Positions 49,956 to 57,217 of a stretch of DNA of 59,244 nt are shown here, in pieces (position 1 is the stretch's first letter; each line of letters opens with the position of its first letter). This DNA comes from DASPKM01 sp036402175 (GTDB lineage: Bacteria; Bacteroidota; Bacteroidia; Chitinophagales; Chitinophagaceae). Location: contig DASWTK010000336.1 in assembly GCA_036402175.1 (NCBI GenBank), positions 1 through 59,244 of the forward strand. Direction: 5' to 3'. The notes beneath the pieces are model-generated. The model did no database searches. It was given only the letters and a program-made list of their open reading frames with translations, and was not told the origin of the DNA. The translations under genes and the position numbers were made by a program.

Positions 49956-51800
49956 TTACTTTTTCTTATTGGGAAGCTGTTTATTAGGTACCTGCTGCGC
50001 CTTCTTTTGCGCTTCCTGCAACTGCTCAAACCGTTCCTGCCATTTCGGCTTTGTCTTCGGTTTCTTCCGGTTCGCCTCAAGTTTGGCTAAAATCTTATCG
50101 TGATCGATGATATAATTCTGGATCACCCATTGCATCGCCAGCGTGATGACGTTGGAGACCGTATAATACCAGGTGAGCGCCGAAGGAAGACTATTGAAGA
50201 TGAAAAGTAGAATGAACGGAAATATATATGGCATGTACTTGAGCGCCGGATTACTCTGGTCCGGGGTCATGTTCATGTTGTAGATCGAAATCAGGAAGCT
50301 GGTGATCACTGCTGTCAGCGTAAACAAACTCAGGTGGCTGCCCAGCAATGGAATTTTGAAACCAAAGTGTACGATCGTATCGTAAGCAGAAAGGTCTTCT
50401 GCCCACAGGAAGCTCTGACCACGAAGGTCAAGACTTGAGTTGAAGAAACTGTACAATGCAAAGAATATCGGAATCTGCAACAGTGCTGGTATACATCCCC
50501 CAAGCGGATTCACGCCTGCTTCACGGAACAATTTCATCTGCTCCATTCCTACCGCCTGCTGGTCGCCGCCAAGTCTTTCTTTCATCTTGTCGATCTCGGG
50601 ACGCAGCGCTTTCATCTTGGCGCCACTCAGGTAACTACTGTAAACAAGCGGAGAGGTCAGCAACCTGATGAAAATGGTAAGCAGCGCAATCACAATACCG
50701 TAGCTGAGAATGAATTTCTTGAAGAAATTAAAAACCGGCATCACAATGTACTTGTTGATAGGCCTTACAAAAGTGTAAGGTCCTTGTCCAAGGTTTACCA
50801 TCTTATCAAGGTCAGGTGCGGTACTCTTTAAAATCTTGTAATCGTTAGGACCATAATACAGCTGAAGTGGAATTGTAGTAGCGCTTGCCGGTGTGAGTGT
50901 CATCTGAAGGTTGGCTGTTGCCCTGGTCACTACTTCGGAAGTATCATCGGATTCCTGGTGCGTCCATTGAACCTGTCCGGTATTGAAATTATTTTTTGCA
51001 ATGATGGTTGAATTGAAGAACTGCTGTTTTACACTCAGCCATTGAACCGGTTCTTCGAATTTCCGTTGACTTTTGCTGAACATCCAGTCGTAATCGCCGC
51101 CTTCATAAAAACCGATCTGTGATTGCTGACGCTCGTATAAAATATCTTTTTCATGCTGGGTTGGCTGATTCTGCCATATAAGATTGAACGCTCCCTGTGG
51201 CAAAAGCCTGTCGGCGCCATTCATCTGAATATTCCAGTCGATCAGATAAGAATCCTGTCGTAAAATATATTGGTGGGTGACCGATCTTCCGTCCTGACCC
51301 GCAAGTGTATACGAAATTGTCTGTGTGCCATCCGCGCCTTTCTGAACGTTTCCCGGCGTAAAAAAAAGATCTCCTGTTTGTGAAGGAGCATTCGCTTCAT
51401 TATTGATGGTATAGCTTAACCTGTCAAATGGAGTATTTAACAGCACTACCTGACCACCGCCGTACGATTTGTAACTTTTTAATGTAACAGACTTAGGTTG
51501 TCCGCCCTTATTGGAGAATTCCACTTTAACCACATTATTCTCCAGCGCCTGCAACTGCTCGGTGCCATAGCCTGCGCGCTGCAAGCCACCAACTGTATCA
51601 GGAAGGGCAAGGGCAACCGTATCTTTTCTTGCAAGAATAGAATCCCTTTTTGCTGCCGCCTGAACACGGGCTACCGAATCCTCAAAAGCTTTTTTTTGCA
51701 GTTGGGCCTCCTGGCTTCCTTTTGTGGAGAAATACAGGTAGAGAAACAATAAAACTGCCAGCAATGCAAATCCAATGACCGTGTTACGATCCATGCTCAT
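49956..51800 (-). CDS. yidC: Membrane protein insertase YidC
   Basis: YidC inserts and folds inner-membrane proteins. The 614 residues comprise an N-terminal helix (MDRNTVIGFALLAVLLFLYL), a large periplasmic P1 domain and the conserved C-terminal five-helix core (YGIVIALLTIFIRLLTSPLV ... NPLGGCIPALLQIPIFFALY). The C-terminal tail is Lys/Gln-rich. A start two codons downstream (51794, MDRN) is equally plausible. It follows pyrG by 40 nt; a -7-like TATCTTTG at 51820-51827 offers it its own promoter. Confidence 0.96.
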   Translation of the reverse strand: MSMDRNTVIGFALLAVLLFLYLYFSTKGSQEAQLQKKAFEDSVARVQAAAKRDSILARKDTVALALPDTVGGLQRAGYGTEQLQALENNVVKVEFSNKGGQPKSVTLKSYKSYGGGQVVLLNTPFDRLSYTINNEANAPSQTGDLFFTPGNVQKGADGTQTISYTLAGQDGRSVTHQYILRQDSYLIDWNIQMNGADRLLPQGAFNLIWQNQPTQHEKDILYERQQSQIGFYEGGDYDWMFSKSQRKFEEPVQWLSVKQQFFNSTIIAKNNFNTGQVQWTHQESDDTSEVVTRATANLQMTLTPASATTIPLQLYYGPNDYKILKSTAPDLDKMVNLGQGPYTFVRPINKYIVMPVFNFFKKFILSYGIVIALLTIFIRLLTSPLVYSSYLSGAKMKALRPEIDKMKERLGGDQQAVGMEQMKLFREAGVNPLGGCIPALLQIPIFFALYSFFNSSLDLRGQSFLWAEDLSAYDTIVHFGFKIPLLGSHLSLFTLTAVITSFLISIYNMNMTPDQSNPALKYMPYIFPFILLFIFNSLPSALTWYYTVSNVITLAMQWVIQNYIIDHDKILAKLEANRKKPKTKPKWQERFEQLQEAQKKAQQVPNKQLPNKKK

Positions 51801-51819
51801 TCTTAAATTTTGAAGGCTG

Positions 51820-51827
51820 CAAAGATA
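51820..51827 (-). promoter_or_regulatory. -7 box upstream of yidC
   Basis: TATCTTTG on the minus strand, 20-27 nt before the ATG, just after the pyrG stop. The -33 position falls in pyrG codons and lacks TTTG. Confidence 0.45.
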
Positions 51828-51840
51828 GGGGGTTTGGAAC

Positions 51841-53490
51841 CTATATCATTTCGCTCTGGAGCAGAGGATTTTTGACGGCATTTTTTCTGTCGGCAAACTC
51901 TTTTGCAGCCCTGATGAAAGATACAAATAAGGGCGCGGGATTCTCCACCGTGCTTTTCAGCTCGGGGTGGTATTGAACGCCAATAAAAAAAGGATGTTTT
52001 GGTAATTCGATGATCTCAACAAGCCCTGTATCAGGATTTTTGCCACTTGCAAGCATTCCTGCCTGCTCCATCTGCTCCAGGTAAGCGTTGTTGAACTCCC
52101 ACCTGTGACGATGGCGTTCTGAAATGTGTTCTTCGCCATAGATACGGCTGGCCAGTGAACCGGCTATGATATCGCACGGATAACTTCCCAACCGCATGGT
52201 TCCGCCTTTGGTAGTGATCTTTTTCTGTTCTTCCATCAGGTCAATGACCGGTTGTGATGTATTGGCATCCATTTCGGTGGAGTGCGCTCCGGCAAGGCCA
52301 AGTACATTTCTTGCAAATTCTATAACCGCCATCTGCATTCCAAGGCAGATGCCGAAGAAGGGAAGTCCGTGTTCACGGGCATATTTCACAGCCAGGATCT
52401 TACCCTCTACTCCCCTGTGGCCAAATCCCGGAGCAACCAGCAGTCCGTCGAGATTGCCCAGTTTCTCAGCTACGTTTTCCTGGGTAATGAATTCGCTATG
52501 CACATTTACCACCTGCACTTTGGATTCATTCATTGCTCCCGCGTGTACAAATGCTTCGAGAATGGATTTGTATGCATCCTGTAATTCTATGTATTTGCCA
52601 ATCAGGCCAATGGTGACCTTGCTCTTTGGATATTTGAGCTTGTCCAGGAATTCCTTCCACTTTGAAAGTTCGGGTTCATTAAAATCATTAATGGCCAGTT
52701 TCTTCAGGCAGATCAGGTCAAGTTTTTCGCGCATCATTGCCAGCGGAACCTCGTAAATAGTAGGCGCGTCCGCAGCCTCAATAACCGCTTCCTGCTTAAC
52801 ATTACAGAAAAGGGCCACTTTACGCCTGATCTCAATAGAAAGGGGTTCTTCAGTGCGGCAAACGATAATATCAGGATGCACGCCTTCCTGGCTCAGCATT
52901 TTTACGCTGTGCTGTGTTGGTTTTGTCTTAAGCTCTTTGGCGGCCTTGAGATACGGTATAAGTGTTAGGTGAACAACCACTACATCTTCATCGGGCAGCT
53001 CCCATTGCAACTGGCGAACTGCTTCAATAAAGGGCAGCGACTCAATGTCGCCAACCGTTCCGCCGATCTCTGTTATGATAATATCGTATTGATTGCCTTG
53101 CCCAAGCAGGAGCATGCGGCGTTTGATCTCATCCGTAATATGCGGAACCACCTGCACAGTTTTACCCAGGTAAGCGCCTTCCCTTTCTTTGTTGATGACA
53201 GTTTGGTAGATCCTGCCGGTGGTTACGTTGTTGGATTGCGAAGTGAAAATATTCAGGAAGCGTTCGTAATGACCAAGGTCGAGGTCAGTTTCAGCGCCGT
53301 CTTCCGTTACGAAGCACTCACCATGCTCGTATGGGTTAAGTGTGCCCGGATCCACATTAATGTAAGGATCGAACTTCTGAATGGTCACCCTTAGACCTCT
53401 TGCCTGTAACAGCTTTGCCAATGAGGCGGCAATAATGCCCTTACCTAATGAGGAAGTAACACCGCCGGTAACGAAAATGTATTTTGCCAT
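51841..53490 (-). CDS. pyrG: CTP synthase
   Basis: It aminates UTP to CTP with glutamine. The 549 residues start MAKYIFVTGGVTSSLGKGI at 53490, carry the synthase domain (KFDPYINVDPGTLNPYEHGE, TEIGGTVGDIESLPF) and the class I glutaminase domain with the Cys nucleophile in FFGICLGMQ and the His-Glu pair in VQYHPEL. An in-frame ATG at 53547 adds 19 unrelated residues and is rejected. The leader may be long, as the best promoter lies about 180 nt upstream. Confidence 0.97.
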   Translation of the reverse strand: MAKYIFVTGGVTSSLGKGIIAASLAKLLQARGLRVTIQKFDPYINVDPGTLNPYEHGECFVTEDGAETDLDLGHYERFLNIFTSQSNNVTTGRIYQTVINKEREGAYLGKTVQVVPHITDEIKRRMLLLGQGNQYDIIITEIGGTVGDIESLPFIEAVRQLQWELPDEDVVVVHLTLIPYLKAAKELKTKPTQHSVKMLSQEGVHPDIIVCRTEEPLSIEIRRKVALFCNVKQEAVIEAADAPTIYEVPLAMMREKLDLICLKKLAINDFNEPELSKWKEFLDKLKYPKSKVTIGLIGKYIELQDAYKSILEAFVHAGAMNESKVQVVNVHSEFITQENVAEKLGNLDGLLVAPGFGHRGVEGKILAVKYAREHGLPFFGICLGMQMAVIEFARNVLGLAGAHSTEMDANTSQPVIDLMEEQKKITTKGGTMRLGSYPCDIIAGSLASRIYGEEHISERHRHRWEFNNAYLEQMEQAGMLASGKNPDTGLVEIIELPKHPFFIGVQYHPELKSTVENPAPLFVSFIRAAKEFADRKNAVKNPLLQSEMI

Positions 53491-53814
53491 AACCTGGTCG
53501 AACTTTATTACAATATTTGATTTCAAGATGGGGACATTCCAATCCACTCACAATGATCTTCCTGCCGGATAAATAACAAACAGGGCGGGGCATTAAATCT
53601 TATAGTAAAGAACCCATCTAAACGTGACCTGTGGAGTATCTAAATAAATAGAAAAAGGTCCAGAAGGTCATGCAAACCTACGCCAAATTTCCGTCACGAT
53701 AAAACGGATAATTCCAGAGTGTGGAAAAGTTGTAAAATGTTTGCCGGCTAACTTTTTGAAACCGTTGCTGCCTGAATGCGGATGAGGCCTTGTTCAGCAA
53801 AAAAGTTATTGGCT
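53491..53814. other. Non-coding interval upstream of pyrG
   Basis: No credible gene. On the minus strand TAGGTTTG (53673-53680) matches the -7 consensus; the position 20 nt upstream reads TTTT instead of TTTG. If it is the pyrG promoter, the leader is about 175 nt. A weak direct repeat (GACCTTCTGGACC-like) lies at its start. Nothing else recognised. Confidence 0.4.
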
Positions 53815-53994
53815 TTATTGAAGACTTGAATACGAAACCTGCTGTTTCTGAGTGGTTGTTGTAAACTCTTTGGTTGGGGACTGAGTAACAGCGTTTGATT
53901 TATCAGCTTCCGGGGTGGTTGCTTTTGCGGAGTGTAAAACGATGATCGCAATAATTTCAATCATCAAAATAATATATCCTGCCTTGTTCTTCAT
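53815..53994 (-). CDS. 59-residue membrane or secreted peptide
   Basis: A short frame from ATG at 53994 to TAA at 53815. Residues 5-21 are hydrophobic (GYIILMIEIIAIIVLH), after MKNK, which suits a signal or a single membrane anchor. The rest is polar and Thr/Gln-rich (SAKATTPEADK, TTTTQKQQ). A longer frame in another register overlaps it (53748-53960) but has poor composition. On the minus strand TTTG, 21 nt and TATTTTG lie about 50 nt upstream. Not recognised; coding status rests on composition alone. Confidence 0.5.
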   Translation of the reverse strand: MKNKAGYIILMIEIIAIIVLHSAKATTPEADKSNAVTQSPTKEFTTTTQKQQVSYSSLQ

Positions 53995-54191
53995 TTAATT
54001 GGATTTAGTATCCTGCGTTGCTTCCATTACAGGGAAACCATTAAACGCAAAATAGACACATTTATTTGACATTTCCAAAGAACTCACCCCTGTTCCAGGA
54101 AAAATCAGGTACATTTTCTACTTCAAATAATTGATTTTCAAAGGCTATTTTTGAACTCGCGTCCATTTACGTTCCTTTCACAGTGTATGAA

Positions 54192-54223
54192 TTTGAAATG
54201 TTCAGAGAAGCATTTTATCTTTC
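54192..54223 (+). promoter_or_regulatory. Promoter directly before the gene at 54230
   Basis: TTTG (54192-54195), exactly 20 nt, TATCTTTC (54216-54223), one mismatch to the -7 consensus. The ATG is only 6 nt beyond, so the transcript would be leaderless or nearly so. Confidence 0.5.
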
Positions 54224-54229
54224 TGTCTT

Positions 54230-55297
54230 ATGAAAAACTGGCCTTTCCTATTGAGTATTTTCCTGTTTATCCAGAAGTCACAGGCACAGACTTCAGCCCC
54301 GGAAATTCCCAAATTCAAACTCAGGTGCAGGGAAGTGACACTGACTACCCCTAAACCAACGGACAGCCTGAAGCTCAAATTCACGCACATCAGCGTGAGG
54401 GATGAAAGAAGTGATACTTCGAAATTAGGCCTGTTTAAAAGCGCGCTCGATCCGGAAAAATATAAATACTGCCTCGACCAGGGGGCAAATTCCCAGCTGA
54501 CGACTTTCGTAAATGCTTTTTTTGCTCCAAATGTGGATCCATCCAGCGGTCAGCATATAGTGATGTGCATCAGGAAGCTTTGGATTTTTGCGGATGATAC
54601 TACCGTAAAACTGAATGCAATGAATTCCCCCATCACCAGAACATGGCTCAGATCGGAGTTCTATTTGTTCAGGGATCCATATTATTATCCGCTCTACCGG
54701 TTCGATTCGGTACTTACTGAGGAAGGCCGACCGCGACTTAATTCTATAAAACTGGTTGAAAAAGTGCTCGTCGCCAGTTTGCAGCGACTTAAGCAAATAG
54801 ACTACCAAACGATTCCGGGGGCAAGACAAATAACCAGTGAGCAATTAAATAATTATTACAGCCAATTCAACGCTTACCCGATTCTTCAGGCTGCCACGAT
54901 CGGCAAAGGTGTTTTTGAATCGTTTATGGATTTCAGAAATAATCGCGTATCAGATACCAATTTTGAGGTCAGGTTTGAATCTATGTCGGACATACTTTAT
55001 GTAAAGGATCAGAATGGACAATTTTATGTAAAAAGGAATGTGTGGGGCTTTAGTAATGGAGAAAATGTTTTCATCAGGTTCGGAAATAATTTCTTTCCGT
55101 TGTACCGTCATCATAACACCTGGGAATTTTTTGGGTCCGATAAATTAACCGAAAGTTATTTCGGGAATATGTTCGCCCCCTCGCCATCCAGGGGAACTGT
55201 CGGAGCGCCTTATTCAGATGTACGGCTACCAAAACTAAAACTTGCCAAACTACAGCTTTACCAACTCGACATGGAAACGGGAGACCTTATTTATTAA
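54230..55297 (+). CDS. Secreted hypothetical protein
   Basis: The 355-residue product has a signal peptide (MKNWPFLLSIFLFIQKSQAQ) and no lipobox, membrane helix or T9SS tail. The first half is beta-rich with many charged residues (LKFTHISVRDERSDTSKLGL, IVMCIRKLWIFADD); the second half has aromatic strands (FYVKRNVWGFSNGENVFIRF). No family recognised. It stands alone between minus-strand genes. Confidence 0.75.
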   Translation: MKNWPFLLSIFLFIQKSQAQTSAPEIPKFKLRCREVTLTTPKPTDSLKLKFTHISVRDERSDTSKLGLFKSALDPEKYKYCLDQGANSQLTTFVNAFFAPNVDPSSGQHIVMCIRKLWIFADDTTVKLNAMNSPITRTWLRSEFYLFRDPYYYPLYRFDSVLTEEGRPRLNSIKLVEKVLVASLQRLKQIDYQTIPGARQITSEQLNNYYSQFNAYPILQAATIGKGVFESFMDFRNNRVSDTNFEVRFESMSDILYVKDQNGQFYVKRNVWGFSNGENVFIRFGNNFFPLYRHHNTWEFFGSDKLTESYFGNMFAPSPSRGTVGAPYSDVRLPKLKLAKLQLYQLDMETGDLIY

Positions 55298-55365
55298 CCA
55301 CTGTTGTATTTAATGAGGTATTGAACCGTTTTAATTTCTTTTTTAATTGTTTCGTGATATCGTTA

Positions 55366-56163
55366 CTACAGGTCCTTTGCTATTTTACGGTAACTGGCTA
55401 CTATCCCTTTAATCAGTGATGAACTGAATCCCTGGTGCTCCATTTCGTTCAATCCTGCTATGGTACATCCTTTAGGCGTTGTTACCTTGTCGATCTCTTG
55501 CTCGGGATGGTGACCAGTTTGTATCAGCAATTCCGCGGCTCCTTTTACGGTCTGGGCCGCGATCAGGTTAGCGGTGGCCGCATCAAATCCGATCTCGATT
55601 CCACCCTGGATGTTCGCCCTGATATAGCGAAGCGCGTAAGCAATTCCGCAAGCACCCAGAACAGTGGATGCGTCCATGAGTTTTTCGTCGATTGTTGTAA
55701 CCTGCCCTAATTGATTGAAAACGTCTTCAATATATTTTATCTGTTCCTGTTTGATCTGCCGGTAACTAAGGCATGTCATGCTCTCCTGGATTGCAATAGC
55801 CGTATTGGGCATGGCCCGCACAATCGGAAGGCTGGTTCCCATTATTGCTTCTATCTGGTCTATCGTTAAACCTGTTACCGCTGAAACCAGTACGTGTGAA
55901 TGCCGGAGGTCATTTTTAATTCCGTTCAGCACTTCATCGGCCTGGAACGGCTTCACACAAAGCAATACCAGATCAGCATACCTTACCGCTTCATTATTGT
56001 CATTGCTGACCATAATTCCTTTTTCTTCCAGGTGCTTCAATGTTCGGATATGCCTCTTTGTTATGATGATGTGCTCGGGATGTATAAACCCGCTTTTGTA
56101 AAGTCCTTCTGCAATGGCAGTACCAAGATTTCCTCCGCCGATGATGGCGATCTTTTTGTTCAT
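55366..56163 (-). CDS. proC: Pyrroline-5-carboxylate reductase
   Basis: Last step of proline synthesis, reducing P5C with NAD(P)H. The 265 residues start MNKKIAIIGGGNLGTAIAEG at 56163; an in-frame ATG at 56217 would lie inside a terminator and is rejected. Other motifs: VLLCVKPFQ, ALVSAVTG-like VLVSAVTGLT, VRAMPNTAIAI, and the C-terminal TTPKGCTIAGLNEMEHQG. Single gene with a terminator of the upstream gene just before it. Confidence 0.95.
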   Translation of the reverse strand: MNKKIAIIGGGNLGTAIAEGLYKSGFIHPEHIIITKRHIRTLKHLEEKGIMVSNDNNEAVRYADLVLLCVKPFQADEVLNGIKNDLRHSHVLVSAVTGLTIDQIEAIMGTSLPIVRAMPNTAIAIQESMTCLSYRQIKQEQIKYIEDVFNQLGQVTTIDEKLMDASTVLGACGIAYALRYIRANIQGGIEIGFDAATANLIAAQTVKGAAELLIQTGHHPEQEIDKVTTPKGCTIAGLNEMEHQGFSSSLIKGIVASYRKIAKDL

Positions 56164-56198
56164 TTTTGTTGGTTTGAATAGCACTGCAAAAGTCATGT

Positions 56199-56228
56199 AA
56201 AAAAAGGAACCCCGCATCAGCGGGGTTC
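56199..56228 (-). terminator. Terminator of the HEIGH-protease gene
   Basis: GAACCCCGC (56207-56215) pairs with GCGGGGTTC (56220-56228) around ATCA. On the minus strand CCTTTTTTT follows. It lies 28 bp after the stop at 56256. Confidence 0.9.
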
Positions 56229-56255
56229 GATTTCAGCAACATCGGTTAAATTATT

Positions 56256-57044
56256 TTAATACAGGTAACCCAGCGCAGCACGGTCATTGCTGTTGAACGG
56301 ACGGTTCTGACCAGACCCGATGCAGGAAAGCATCCATGAATTTGCGTCAGGACCTGTTGGCGTTCCGGGAATATGGATCGCGCCTACGTTTGAAGACCCT
56401 TCGTTAACAGCGGAACCACCACAGCTGTATGAGCGGTTCATATAATCTGTATGCCGGAACCCGATGCAATGGCCTATCTCGTGAGCAAGAATGGTTGCGA
56501 CAGTTGCTTGTGGCTGATTACCGATTGCACTGGAATTAACTTTTATCTGTCCGTATGGATCTCCACCCGAAGTTGGAAATCCTGCAGATGCAAGGAAGTT
56601 GCCGCCTGCTTTCACGATGCTGATGCTGGCGCCGGAAGAAACACGTTGAAAGGTGATTAATAAGTTCTGGGCATTGTATCGTGCAAGCGCTTCATCCAGT
56701 GCTGCCACATACGAAACTGGCAGTCTGCTGGAAATGCTGACCGTTATTACACGCGGCAATGCTGTAACAAGGTTGGTGGTACGGTACTGTTCTTCTGTAC
56801 CGACCCTTAGCAATTGAATACTGGGTGGTGTGCCTTGCAGATCCTGTTGTGTTAAAAGAATGTCGCCTTCAACTATATAACCATCTTCAGAAAGCACTAC
56901 ATTCTTGTTACTGAAGCCAAGAGCATAAATCTTGTCCAGTACATCCTGTGAAATTTCATCCTGACCCGGGGCGGCGTCCTTTTTACAGGAGATCGCCAAC
57001 GCGCACACGAATAGGATAATTAATGGTTTAAATGTTTTTCTCAT
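56256..57044 (-). CDS. Lipoprotein zinc protease, HEIGH (PF12388-like) family
   Basis: The 262-residue product has a lipobox (AISC) after a typical signal, a pro-region of about 80 residues and a metzincin-like protease domain with His188-Glu189-x2-His192-x5-His198 (HEIGHCIGFRH), followed by DYMNRSYSC. The HEIGH reading is characteristic of the Bacteroidota 'dual-action HEIGH' metallopeptidases. It probably cleaves proteins at the outer membrane. The ATG at 57044 is used; the frame is open upstream to 57149 but only this start gives the signal peptide. Confidence 0.88.
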   Translation of the reverse strand: MRKTFKPLIILFVCALAISCKKDAAPGQDEISQDVLDKIYALGFSNKNVVLSEDGYIVEGDILLTQQDLQGTPPSIQLLRVGTEEQYRTTNLVTALPRVITVSISSRLPVSYVAALDEALARYNAQNLLITFQRVSSGASISIVKAGGNFLASAGFPTSGGDPYGQIKVNSSAIGNQPQATVATILAHEIGHCIGFRHTDYMNRSYSCGGSAVNEGSSNVGAIHIPGTPTGPDANSWMLSCIGSGQNRPFNSNDRAALGYLY

Positions 57045-57217
57045 GATCAAGTAGGTTTTAATTAACGGATCTGTTGTTGTGACGATGTTGCTAATAGAAG
57101 AAAAGTAAATTACAATAATTACAGTGTTGTACGTCCTCCAATACAGCAACCATGTTGCATAAAGCCCGACGACCTAAATTAAAATTCATTCCCTATATTT
57201 ATTTTTCAAGCCAGCTC

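Noticed and set aside
53748..53960. 70-residue minus-strand frame upstream of pyrG
   Set aside because: Its composition is rich in Pro/Gln/Leu without any fold or signal, and it overlaps the more convincing 59-residue frame in another register.
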